DNA of 64,000 bases, from contig NZ_JAHLQN010000001.1 in assembly GCF_018919205.1 (NCBI RefSeq), forward strand, positions 620,001-684,000. Reading direction: 5' to 3'. Shown in pieces: positions 44,533 to 52,527 of the stretch. The translations under genes and the position numbers were made by a program. Source of the DNA: Dysosmobacter acutus (GTDB lineage Bacteria; Bacillota; Clostridia; Oscillospirales; Oscillospiraceae). The stretch's first letter is position 1. The number at the start of each line of letters is the position of its first letter. The notes beneath the pieces are model-generated. The model had not been told where the DNA came from. It worked only from the letters and a program-made list of their open reading frames with translations, and made no database searches.

Positions 44533-46038
44533 ATGAATCACCGCTTCAACGCCATCTATGCACGCCAGTCCGTGGACAAGAAGGACAGCATCTCCATCGA
44601 GAGCCAGATCGAGTTCTGCCGGTTCGAGCTGCAGGGTGACTCCTGCCGCGAATACGTGGACCGGGGCTACTCCGGCAAAAACACCGACCGCCCCAACTTC
44701 CAGGAGCTGATCGGCGACATCAAACGGGGCCTGATCTCCAAGGTGGTGGTCTACAAGCTGGACCGAATCAGCCGTTCCATCCTGGACTTTTCCAACATGA
44801 TGGAGCTCTTTCAGGAGCACAACGTGGAGTTCGTCTCCTCCACGGAGAAGTTCGACACCTCCACGCCAATGGGCCGGGCCATGCTGAACATCTGCATCGT
44901 CTTCGCCCAGCTGGAGCGGGAGACCATCCAGAAGCGCATCACCGACGCCTACTACTCCCGAGGCCAAAAGGGCTTCCGCATGGGCGGCAAGCCGCCCTAC
45001 GGCTTCCACGCCGAGCCCGTTGTCTTAGACGGCATCCACACAAAAAAGCTGGTGGTCAACCCGGAGGAGGCCGACCATGTCCGCACGATGTTTGAGCTCT
45101 ATGCCCAGCCCCAGGTCTCCTACGGCGACATCACCCGGCAGTTCACCCGTTCCGGCGTCCTCTTCCATGGCCGGGAGCTCAGCCGGGCCACCCTGGCCCA
45201 GATGCTGCGAAACCCGGTTTACGTCCAGGCGGACCGGAGCATCTACAATTTCTTTCAGTCTCAGGGGGCCGTGATTGCCAACGACCCGGAGGAGTTTGCG
45301 GGTGTCAACGGCTGCTACCTCTACCAGGGCCGGGAGGCCAAGGGGAACAAGCTGCACGACCTCAACGGCCAGCTTCTGGTCCTGGCGCCCCACGCGGGCT
45401 TTGTCCCGGCGGAGCTGTGGCTCAGGTGCCGGAAAAAGCTGATGAACAACATGAAGATTCAATCCGCCCGGAAGGCAACCCACACCTGGCTGGCCGGAAA
45501 GATCAAGTGCGGCAACTGCGGCTACGCCCTCACCAGCGTCACCGGCCGGACCGGGGTGCAGTATCTGCGCTGCACCAAGCGGCTGGACAACAAGAGCTGT
45601 GTGGGCTGCGGGAAAATCCGGACCGCTGAGCTGGAACAGCGGATTTTTCAGGAGATGGCGGAAAAGGTGGCACTGGTCCGGCGGGAGGGACAGGCCTCCG
45701 GGGTGGGCAATCCCCGGATGACCGCGCTGCAGGCGGAGCGGCTCCGGGTGGAGCAGGAGATCGAGCGATTGGTGGACGCTCTTGCCCAGGCCAACTCCGT
45801 GCTGCTTTCCTATGTGAACGCCCGTGTGGCGGAGTTGGACAGCCGCCGCCAGGAACTGGCCCGGGAAATCAGCCAGCTGAGCGCCGATGCGGTCACGCCG
45901 GAGACGGTGGAGGAGCTGGCCCGGCAGTTGGGCGAGTGGGAAGACGTTGACTTTGGAGACAAGCGCCTGACGGTGGACCTGCTGATCTCCTCCATCCGCG
46001 CCACCAGCGAAACGCTATGCATTGAATGGAAAATCTGA
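44533..46038 (+). CDS. Large serine recombinase
   Basis: 501 residues. The resolvase/invertase domain (~5-150) has the catalytic serine in IYARQSVDKK (Ser13), ESQIEFC, the KLDRISRS arginines (~76) and MGRAMLNICIVFAQLERETIQKR (~115-137). The recombinase domain (~155-270) is followed by a zinc beta-ribbon (CGNCGY, RCTKR, SCVGCG at ~326-360), a coiled coil (~395-450) and a C-terminal tail. This is the layout of large serine recombinases that act as integrases or directional invertases. No phage or conjugative genes surround it; it sits between paralogous S-layer genes and inside inverted repeats. The long gap from GGGAGGAG to the ATG suggests modest translation. Confidence 0.93.
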   Translation: MNHRFNAIYARQSVDKKDSISIESQIEFCRFELQGDSCREYVDRGYSGKNTDRPNFQELIGDIKRGLISKVVVYKLDRISRSILDFSNMMELFQEHNVEFVSSTEKFDTSTPMGRAMLNICIVFAQLERETIQKRITDAYYSRGQKGFRMGGKPPYGFHAEPVVLDGIHTKKLVVNPEEADHVRTMFELYAQPQVSYGDITRQFTRSGVLFHGRELSRATLAQMLRNPVYVQADRSIYNFFQSQGAVIANDPEEFAGVNGCYLYQGREAKGNKLHDLNGQLLVLAPHAGFVPAELWLRCRKKLMNNMKIQSARKATHTWLAGKIKCGNCGYALTSVTGRTGVQYLRCTKRLDNKSCVGCGKIRTAELEQRIFQEMAEKVALVRREGQASGVGNPRMTALQAERLRVEQEIERLVDALAQANSVLLSYVNARVAELDSRRQELAREISQLSADAVTPETVEELARQLGEWEDVDFGDKRLTVDLLISSIRATSETLCIEWKI

Positions 46039-46052
46039 ATATAGACCACCCC

Positions 46053-46083
46053 AAGAACTCCCTGCTGCCGGGGAGTTCTTTTT
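46053..46083 (+). terminator. Terminator of the recombinase gene
   Basis: AAGAACTCCC / GGGAGTTCTT stem followed by TTT, 12 bases before IRR. Confidence 0.88.
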
Positions 46084-46095
46084 GTATGGAGAGGA

Positions 46096-46148
46096 TTCGC
46101 CCACTTGTAACATAACTGTAACACAGCGGCTCATACAGTTGGCCGGGG
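46096..46148 (-). repeat. 53-bp inverted repeat, right copy (IRR)
   Basis: Perfect reverse complement of 41507-41559; identity stops abruptly on both sides. Confidence 0.95.
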
Positions 46149-46433
46149 GCGGGAAGCGGGAAAAAGTCATGGGCAACGCTCAAAGGTATAGCCCTCATAT
46201 TTGCCGTTGGCGGCAAGCTTCTCCTATCCGGTCTATTTCTTTGCGGTTCAGGACACCTGCCTTTGCGACTTGATTTTTAAATAGGTATATTGCGCTTTTT
46301 CGCGCAAAAGTCACTCTCACAGCAAGGGATGGATTGGCGTTTTTATAGCTATACGAGCGGAGCCACGGGACTTGAGCAGTCAAAAAATCGTGGCCTTATA
46401 ACCTGTTGTACTTTGTCTGTAAAGGTAAAAGGC
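46149..46433. other. Non-coding spacer between IRR and S-layer gene 2
   Basis: No ORF of note. It is more AT-rich than its surroundings, with a small hairpin TTGCGC-6 nt-GCGCAA at 46290-46307. It would become the new upstream flank of S-layer gene 1 if the cassette inverted. Confidence 0.5.
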
Positions 46434-46462
46434 TTTACAAACAAAAATGATTCCTGTAAGAT
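46434..46462 (+). promoter_or_regulatory. Promoter of S-layer gene 2
   Basis: TTTACA, 17-nt spacer, TAAGAT, then the same leader sequence as in S-layer gene 1. Confidence 0.75.
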
Positions 46463-46612
46463 ACGACGTGAACAGAGGGGAAACCACCCCGTGGGCCCGG
46501 CACAGATACAGGACCGGCATGCCACGGTATGTGTGCCGTGTCAAAGAATGGGGCGGCGAACCGGATGTTCGAAAACGCCGGGAATCCGGTAAATTTTAAA
46601 GGAGGAAATCCA

Positions 46613-49177
46613 ATGAAGAAGTTCCTTTCTCTGGCACTTGCTCTGGTGATGGCGCTGTCCCTGTTCACCGTTGCAAGCGCTGCGGAGTACAAGGATCTCA
46701 CCGACAAGGACGAGATCACCTACTCCGAGGCTGTTGCCGTGCTGAACAAGCTTGGCATCATCTCCGGCTATGAAGACGGTTCCTTCAAGCCCGACACCGC
46801 TCTGAACCGCGCCCAGGCTGCCAAGATCATGTGCGGCCTGCTGCTGACCCAGGCCACGGCTGACAAGCTGACCGTCAGCGCCGCTCCCTTTAAGGATGTG
46901 GCCGCTGATTACTGGGCCGCCGCCTACATCTCCTACTGCAAGAACGCGAAGATTCTGGACGGCTACAGCGATGGCACCTTCCGTCCCACCGCTACCCTGA
47001 CCGGCTATCAGTTCGTGAAGATGCTGCTGACCGCTCTGGGCTACAGCTCCGAGACCGAGAAGTTCACCGGCTCCGGCTGGACCCTGAACGTTGCCAAGGT
47101 CTCCAACGGCATCGGCCTGACCAACGGCAATGACGAGTTCGGCGGCAACAGCGAGGTCACCCGTGAGGAGGCCTGCCTGTACGCTCTGAACATGCTGAAG
47201 GCTACCCAGGTTACCTATGACGGCACCACCGTTTCCGTCACCACCGGCGACGCTCAGGTCATCGTTGGCTCCCAGAAGGCCTACAAGGTTGAGAACAACG
47301 GTTCCTCTGATGGCAACATCAAGGATGACGGCTACATGCAGTTTGCTGAGGAGCACTTCGGCGCTCTGAAGATCAGCAACAGCAACGACAGCGATGATTT
47401 CGGCCGTCCCTCCAACTCCTGGAGCTACAAGAACGTGACCTTTGGCACCTATGCCAAGCAGCCCACCTTCACCTACACTGCTGCCGCCTCTGGCGACGAT
47501 GCTGCTGATAAGGTCAAGAACATGGGCCTGAAGAACTACAAGCTGGCTGACCAGGATAGCGATACCGATGGCGTGCAGTTTACTGCTTATACCAACGGTC
47601 GTCTGGACGACAAGAGCATTACCAAGCTGACTGACATCCCCGCGCTGACCGCCAACGGCACTGTTGTTGAGGTCTACACCGACGATGATACCGCTGATCT
47701 GATCACCGATATCGTGGTTGTCAAGTCTCAGCTGATGCAGGTCAACCGCGTCAGCACCACTGCCAAGACTGTCTCCCTGAAGAAGGTCGAGTCTGAGAAT
47801 ACCAATGTTGTTTCCGTTGTCGCTGTTGACGAGGACAACGATTACTATCCCGTCCTGTCCCAGCTGAAGGCTGACGACTATGTGGTCATCACCCCGGTTA
47901 AGGCTTCTGCTTCCGGTGATGTGGAAGTGGCTGCTGCTTACAAGGCCACCACCGACTCCGGCGCTCTGTCCAAGGTCTCCATGAAGACCAATGGCGATGT
48001 CAACGGCGTCACCCTGAACGGCACCGCTTACAAGCTGAGCGCCATCAACGATGGTTTTGCTGATCTGAATGCTGGCAGCGTTGTCAACGCCAGCAAGGAC
48101 AGCACTCTGTATCTGGATAAGTACGGCTATGCCATGTACATCACCGATGTCACCACCGGCACCGACTTCTTCATCTACAGCAGCATGTACAACACTCTGG
48201 TCGATGGCAAGCTGGTTCACGTTGCCCAGGGCTATGACTTGGAGGGCAATGCTGTGTCCCTGAACATCGGTACCAATGATGAGGATACCAGTGTCCTGCC
48301 CGCTGGTATGACCATGGGCACCATCTATGCCTACAGCACCAGCGGCTCCAAGAACAACGGTGAGTATAAGATCACCACGGCTGAGTCCACTAATGATTCT
48401 GATGGCAGAAAGTATGTTGACAATACCGGCCTGACCCTGACTCAGAACGCCAGCGCCACCAACATCCCCTCTAAGGGCTACTATGCTTCCGGCGTGAAGT
48501 TCGTGTATCTGAGCGTGAATGACGGCGAGATCGATAAGGTCACCGTCCGCGAGGGAGTCCAGAAGGTTTCCGGCCTGTCTGCTAAGCTGGTCTTCAACAA
48601 GGATGATGAAATCACTTATGTGGTCATTACCGGCGATGCTGAGGATGCCACCGGCACAAACGTGGCCTTCGTTTCCAAGAAGACTGGTGAGACCAGCGTG
48701 GGCAACAAGGCTGCTGACATTTACACCCTGTATATTGACGGTGTGAAGACTGAGGGTGTCATCTCCAAGAATCAGGGTCTGGCTGGCCAGTTCGTTACTT
48801 ATGCTGCTGGCGACGATAACGTCTATACCCTGAAGGCTTACACCAGCTCTACCAACACCACTTCCGTGGCTACTGGCCTGACTTTGGACACTGTTGCCGA
48901 TCAGTTTGTTGGCACTCGTTACCTGGTTGGCCTGGTCCAGGATGCACAGAGCCAGGATATGGATCTGAACGTCTCCAAGGCTGAGGTCATTGACCTGACC
49001 GATTACAACTTGGGCTCCATCGGCGAGATCAAGGATGCCCTGACCTCTTCCGATGATCCTGGCAACGACAGCAAGCTGACCGAGGTTGAGATTGCTGTGA
49101 TCTACAACGGCAACTCCAGCTCCAGCAGCTTTGGCCAGGTGTCCTACCTGTTCGTTACCGACGCCACCGCTCGCTAA
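46613..49177 (+). CDS. SLH-domain S-layer protein 2
   Basis: 854 residues; same start context, signal peptide and SLH region as S-layer protein 1 (~24-210), with only scattered substitutions through the first ~135 residues. The exposed part (~220-854) is homologous but clearly diverged, sharing blocks such as DGNIKDDGYMQFAEEHFGALKISNSN, DLITDIVVVKSQLMQ and YTLYIDGVKT. It is outside the inverted repeats and has its own promoter, leader and terminator. It is an alternative or additional S-layer subunit. Confidence 0.9.
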   Translation: MKKFLSLALALVMALSLFTVASAAEYKDLTDKDEITYSEAVAVLNKLGIISGYEDGSFKPDTALNRAQAAKIMCGLLLTQATADKLTVSAAPFKDVAADYWAAAYISYCKNAKILDGYSDGTFRPTATLTGYQFVKMLLTALGYSSETEKFTGSGWTLNVAKVSNGIGLTNGNDEFGGNSEVTREEACLYALNMLKATQVTYDGTTVSVTTGDAQVIVGSQKAYKVENNGSSDGNIKDDGYMQFAEEHFGALKISNSNDSDDFGRPSNSWSYKNVTFGTYAKQPTFTYTAAASGDDAADKVKNMGLKNYKLADQDSDTDGVQFTAYTNGRLDDKSITKLTDIPALTANGTVVEVYTDDDTADLITDIVVVKSQLMQVNRVSTTAKTVSLKKVESENTNVVSVVAVDEDNDYYPVLSQLKADDYVVITPVKASASGDVEVAAAYKATTDSGALSKVSMKTNGDVNGVTLNGTAYKLSAINDGFADLNAGSVVNASKDSTLYLDKYGYAMYITDVTTGTDFFIYSSMYNTLVDGKLVHVAQGYDLEGNAVSLNIGTNDEDTSVLPAGMTMGTIYAYSTSGSKNNGEYKITTAESTNDSDGRKYVDNTGLTLTQNASATNIPSKGYYASGVKFVYLSVNDGEIDKVTVREGVQKVSGLSAKLVFNKDDEITYVVITGDAEDATGTNVAFVSKKTGETSVGNKAADIYTLYIDGVKTEGVISKNQGLAGQFVTYAAGDDNVYTLKAYTSSTNTTSVATGLTLDTVADQFVGTRYLVGLVQDAQSQDMDLNVSKAEVIDLTDYNLGSIGEIKDALTSSDDPGNDSKLTEVEIAVIYNGNSSSSSFGQVSYLFVTDATAR

Positions 49178-49216
49178 GTAATCTGACTTCAGATTAGCTG
49201 CAAGCAAGCAATAAGC

Positions 49217-49251
49217 AACGCCCCCGGACTTTCGTCCGGGGGCGTTCTTTT
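49217..49251 (+). terminator. Terminator of S-layer gene 2
   Basis: AACGCCCCCGGAC-TTTC-GTCCGGGGGCGTT, then CTTTT; related to the terminator of S-layer gene 1. Confidence 0.92.
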
Positions 49252-49254
49252 CAC

Positions 49255-49578
49255 TTACTGTCCTCTTGCGATGAGATACCGGTTGGAGGCGTCCTTCAGC
49301 GCGGCGATCAGCGGCTTTTGGGTCAGGGCAAAGTAACGGGTGCGGATTTCCCGCTCCAGCGTCGGAAGTTCTTCCGGCAGCCGCTTTCCCACCAACAGCT
49401 GGCGCACAAATTCCGCCGTGACGCCCACGATGGTGTTGCAGCCCATGTCCAGAATCTCCCCTGTCTCCCGGCAGAGCACCAGACTGATGTAAAACTCCCC
49501 GTGGGTGGCGTAGATGGCGTCCTCCCGGCTGGGCTTGGCCATCCCCACCACCAGGAGGGATTGCTCCGGATAACGCAT
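49255..49578 (-). CDS. DUF3870 family protein
   Basis: 107 residues starting at the ATG with AAAGGAG 8 bases upstream; another ATG 18 bases earlier has a weaker site. SLLVVGMAKPSREDAIYATHGEFYISLVLCRETGEILDMGCNTIVGVTAEFVRQLLVGKRL matches DUF3870. This is a small cytoplasmic family of unknown function, often near amino-acid or hydantoin-type catabolic genes. Here it lies back to back with the 5-oxoproline/D-glutamate cluster. Confidence 0.8.
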   Translation of the reverse strand: MRYPEQSLLVVGMAKPSREDAIYATHGEFYISLVLCRETGEILDMGCNTIVGVTAEFVRQLLVGKRLPEELPTLEREIRTRYFALTQKPLIAALKDASNRYLIARGQ

Positions 49579-49665
49579 AAAAAGCTCCTTTCCCATGGTT
49601 CCGTTCCTATGAAAACAGCATACCACAGAGGAGAAAAATTTTCCACAGCCCTCCGCAAATTTGAC

Positions 49666-49694
49666 TTGACGAACGGCGGGCGGCGACGTATTCT
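49666..49694 (+). promoter_or_regulatory. Promoter of the DUF4392 leader
   Basis: TTGACG, 17-nt spacer, TATTCT. The transcript should begin near 49701. Confidence 0.7.
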
Positions 49695-49759
49695 AAGGAA
49701 TAGAAGAATCAGTTCTTTTGTTTATGGGGACGCCTGCCCGGCTGGTCCCGACGTAGACA

Positions 49760-49795
49760 AGATCCACGAATTTTTAAATTGGTGGGTCTTTTTTT
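49760..49795 (+). terminator. Leader terminator before the DUF4392 gene
   Basis: AGATCCACGAATTT pairs with AAATTGGTGGGTCT (one mismatch, one GU) and TTTTTT follows. Only 27 bases separate it from the start codon, so the gene is expressed by read-through. Upstream, the short leader can form GGGAC/GTCCC (49728-49750) and AGAA/TTCT hairpins. Confidence 0.82.
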
Positions 49796-49822
49796 GCGCC
49801 CGCCGATAGGGAGGACTCTGCA

Positions 49823-50689
49823 ATGGACTTTGAGCAGATGCTGTATGAACAGCTGCGGCAGGGGAGCCGGGGGCTTCGCGCGCCCATGCCGGCGCTGCGG
49901 GAGCTGAGCGGGGTGCTGCTGCGCAGCCGCTCCGCGCTGGTGCTGACCGGATTCCCGGTGGACTGCGGCACCGTGGCGGGCGAGACGGACGGCCCCATCG
50001 GCGCGGCGGAGATCGCGGGCGCGCTGACCGCTATAGGATGCCAGGTGGAAGTGGCCACGGATGCGCCGTCCTACCGGAGCGTGGAGGAAGCTCTTGAGCT
50101 TGCATCGCCAGAGGCGGGGCTGACGGTTGTTCCATTTTTGGAGACAGGGCGGTTCATCAGAAGGCTCTTTGACCGCTGTCAGCCCGACCTGGTACTTGCC
50201 ATCGAGCGGCCGGGCAAGGGCATGGACGGCCACTTCCACAACATGCGGGGCGCTGTGATCGACCGCATGACGGCGGATACGGACAGCTGCCTCCAACTGG
50301 CACGCCAGCGGTCCATCACAACAGTGGCCATCGGCGACGGCGGCAACGAGTTGGGGATGGGGGCGCTCTACGGTGAGGTGTGCGCCCATGTGCCCCACGG
50401 TGTGGAGATCGCCGCGGTGGAGCCGGCCCAGTTCACTTTGGCGGCCGGGGTGTCCAACTGGTGGGGGGCCGGCCTTGCGGCGCTGCTGTCCCACGCCACG
50501 GGCCGGGAGCTGATGCTTTCGGAGCAGGGAGAGACGGAGCTGCTGCGGGCCATCGTCGGCGCCGGGGCGGTGGACGGATGCACCGGACGGCGGACCATGA
50601 GCGTGGACGGCCTGGAGCTGTCCGCGCACCTGAAGGTCCGCAGGGCGCTTATGCAGCTGCTGAAGGAACAGGAGACACTGTGCGGATGA
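49823..50689 (+). CDS. DUF4392 protein (C-terminal half of D-glutamate cyclase type)
   Basis: 288 residues with GGGAGGA upstream. LVLTGFPVDCGTVAGETDGPIGAAEIAGALTAIGCQVEVATD, AIERPGKGMDGHFHNMRG and TVAIGDGGNELGMGAL are landmarks of DUF4392. In vertebrate D-glutamate cyclase (DGLUCY) this domain is fused after a DUF1445 domain, and the enzyme cyclises D-glutamate to 5-oxo-D-proline. The DUF1445 protein is encoded convergently next door, followed by pxpC, pxpB and pxpA. A role in D-glutamate/5-oxoproline turnover is therefore a strong inference, not a proven one. Confidence 0.85.
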   Translation: MDFEQMLYEQLRQGSRGLRAPMPALRELSGVLLRSRSALVLTGFPVDCGTVAGETDGPIGAAEIAGALTAIGCQVEVATDAPSYRSVEEALELASPEAGLTVVPFLETGRFIRRLFDRCQPDLVLAIERPGKGMDGHFHNMRGAVIDRMTADTDSCLQLARQRSITTVAIGDGGNELGMGALYGEVCAHVPHGVEIAAVEPAQFTLAAGVSNWWGAGLAALLSHATGRELMLSEQGETELLRAIVGAGAVDGCTGRRTMSVDGLELSAHLKVRRALMQLLKEQETLCG

Positions 50690-50716
50690 TAAATTGCAGT
50701 CGGCAGCGCGCCGGCG

Positions 50717-50751
50717 AAAAAGCTCCGGGCCGATCGGCCCGGAGCTTTTTT
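50717..50751. terminator. Bidirectional terminator between DUF4392 and DUF1445 genes
   Basis: AAGCTCCGGGCC-GATC-GGCCCGGAGCTT stem with A- and T-runs on both sides. Confidence 0.93.
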
Positions 50752-51551
50752 TATGGCTGATGGGCGGAGAGCAGATCGCCCAGCGATTCGTTTTTCACGT
50801 CGGTGACGAACATGTGGCCCGGGGCGTGGGTGATGGCGATGGGCGGTTTTGCGGCCTCCACCGCGGCCTGGGGCGTCACGCCGCAGGGCCAGAAGACCGG
50901 CACCTCTCCGGGCCGAACCTCCACCGCGTCGCCGTAGTCCGGGCGGGAGAGATCCGGGATGCCGATCTCCTCCGGGCGGTCGATCTGTACCGGGCCGCCG
51001 TGGACATGGGGAAACCGGGCGGTGATCTCCGCCGCAAGACGTGCGTGCTCCGGGGTCATCGGCCGCATGCTGCACACCATGGGCCCCCGGAAGGGGCCGG
51101 CCGGGTGGGTCGGGATGCTGGTCTTGTACATGGGCACATTGCGGCCCATGGTGATGTGGCGCATCTCGATTCCGGCGCGGAGCAGGGCCTCCTCAAAGGA
51201 AAAGCTGCACCCGATGAGAAAGCCCACAAAGTCCGGCTGCCAGAGGGCGGATACGTCCGTCTCCTCCTGGCAGAGGACGCCGCCGCGATAGATGCGGTAG
51301 GCGGGGAAGTCGGTGGTGATGTCCCCGTCGGAGGCCATCAGGCGGGTTTTGGGAGAGCCCTCCAACACCTCAAGGACCGGGCAGGGGGCGCTGTTGCGCC
51401 GGGCGTACTCCCGAAAGTCCCGGGCCCACCGGCCGGGCAGGATGATGAGGTTGGCCTGGGCGTAGCCCGGGCACAGACCAGCTGTGGGAGAGGTCAGGCG
51501 GCCGCTGCGGGCCATGTGCCGGACCTTTAGGGGGGTGAGATTTTGTTCCAT
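50751..51551 (-). CDS. DUF1445/YcsI-type protein (putative hydro-lyase, N-terminal half of D-glutamate cyclase type)
   Basis: 266 residues with AAAGGAG 7 bases before the ATG. The DUF1445 core is clear: GLCPGYAQANLIILPGRWARDFREYARRNSAPCPVLEV, DFVGFLIGCSFSFEEALLRAGIEMRHI and APGHMFVTDVKNESL. In Bacillus ycsI lies next to the pxp genes as here. It is the last gene of the minus-strand operon pxpA-pxpB-pxpC-DUF1445 and converges on the DUF4392 gene; together they equal the two halves of DGLUCY. Confidence 0.87.
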   Translation of the reverse strand: MEQNLTPLKVRHMARSGRLTSPTAGLCPGYAQANLIILPGRWARDFREYARRNSAPCPVLEVLEGSPKTRLMASDGDITTDFPAYRIYRGGVLCQEETDVSALWQPDFVGFLIGCSFSFEEALLRAGIEMRHITMGRNVPMYKTSIPTHPAGPFRGPMVCSMRPMTPEHARLAAEITARFPHVHGGPVQIDRPEEIGIPDLSRPDYGDAVEVRPGEVPVFWPCGVTPQAAVEAAKPPIAITHAPGHMFVTDVKNESLGDLLSAHQP

Positions 51552-51564
51552 CCAATCGCTCCTT

Positions 51565-52527
51565 TCATCGGTGGAAAAGGCGGCGGAACACTCCGGCGTT
51601 GAGGCTGCGGTTGATGCCGCTGAGCTCCTGCCGCTGGGCGATGTACAAAGCCTGGGCCTGTTCCATGCTCACCGCTTCAAAGCGGAACCGGTCCCCGGCC
51701 TTGGCCTGGGCCAGTGCGGAGAAGTCGGCGGAGATCACGCAGGCGATCTTGGTGTAGCCGCCCACGGTCTGGCGGTCCGCCAGCATGAGGATGGGCTTCC
51801 CGCTGGAGGGCACCTGCACGGCGCCGAAGGAGATGCCGTCGGAGAGAATGTCCGCCCCGGCCCGATGGGCGATGACCGGCCCGTCCAGCCGGCAGCCCAT
51901 GCGGTCAAACTGGTTGGTAAGCGTATATTCGGAGGAGAGGAAGGTCTCCAGCCCCTCCGGGGTGAAGGCATCGTCCTGGGGACCAAGGACTACCCGAAGC
52001 AAGGAAGAGGCGGTCCGCTCCATCAGGCGCCGCCTGCTCATCATAGGCAGGATGGGTCTGGGCGCGCGGAAGGCGATCTCGTCTCCGGAGCTCAGCTGCC
52101 GGCCCTGATAGCCGCCCAACTGTGACTTGAGGAAGGTGGAGCGGCTGCCCATGACTATCGGGATGTCCAGCCCGCCGGCAAAGGCCAGATAGGCCCGACA
52201 GCCGCTTTTGGGACCGGTAAAGGAAAGAATCTGACCTTTCCTCGCCGCCACAGCCGCGTACAGGGGCACCGGCGCGCCGTCCAGTTCCGCGCCCAGGTCG
52301 CCGCCGGTGAGGGCGATGCAGTTGTCCTGGGTGAAGAGCAGCCGGGGCCCAAGGAGGGAGACCTCCAGCACGGCCTCATTTTCCACGTTGCCCACCAAAA
52401 AATTGGCCAAAGCCGCGGCCCTTTGGTCCAGCACGCCGGCAACGGACATGCCGTACTGCTGATAGCCGGTGCGGCCCATGTCCTGCACCGTGGTCAAAAG
52501 GCCGCCCTGTTCCACACGGATGCTCAC
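51565..52527 (-). CDS. pxpC: 5-oxoprolinase subunit C (biotin-dependent carboxyltransferase/KipA family)
   Basis: 320 residues. AHS2 domain: VEQGGLLTTVQDMGRTGYQQYGM at the start, NCIALTGGDLGAELDGAPVPLY, GCRAYLAFAGGLDIPIVMGSRSTFLKSQLGGYQGR (~129-163), and SGKPILMLADRQTVGGYTKIACVISADF near the end. It acts with PxpA and PxpB to open 5-oxo-L-proline to L-glutamate with ATP. The start overlaps the pxpB stop by 4 bases. Confidence 0.92.
   Translation of the reverse strand: MSIRVEQGGLLTTVQDMGRTGYQQYGMSVAGVLDQRAAALANFLVGNVENEAVLEVSLLGPRLLFTQDNCIALTGGDLGAELDGAPVPLYAAVAARKGQILSFTGPKSGCRAYLAFAGGLDIPIVMGSRSTFLKSQLGGYQGRQLSSGDEIAFRAPRPILPMMSRRRLMERTASSLLRVVLGPQDDAFTPEGLETFLSSEYTLTNQFDRMGCRLDGPVIAHRAGADILSDGISFGAVQVPSSGKPILMLADRQTVGGYTKIACVISADFSALAQAKAGDRFRFEAVSMEQAQALYIAQRQELSGINRSLNAGVFRRLFHR

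Larger units (their letters stand above)
41507..46148. other. Probable invertible cassette: S-layer gene plus serine recombinase between inverted repeats
   Basis: A 4642-bp segment ordered IRL, promoter, S-layer gene, terminator, promoter, large serine recombinase, terminator, IRR. The recombinase terminator ends 12 bases before IRR, so the cassette contains complete transcription units only. Inverted orientation of the repeats predicts inversion rather than excision. The paralogous S-layer gene lies outside, 465 bases past IRR. Confidence 0.7.

Noticed and set aside
41507..46148. Prophage or integrative element explained by the large serine recombinase
   Set aside because: No phage, conjugation or cargo genes are present, and the repeats are inverted rather than direct att-like repeats, which fits inversion better than excision.
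46541..49207. 888-codon minus-strand ORF opposite S-layer gene 2 (similar at 41566-43578)
   Set aside because: Both are mirror images of SLH genes whose codon usage avoids stop codons on the opposite strand; the sequence is repetitive and without signals.
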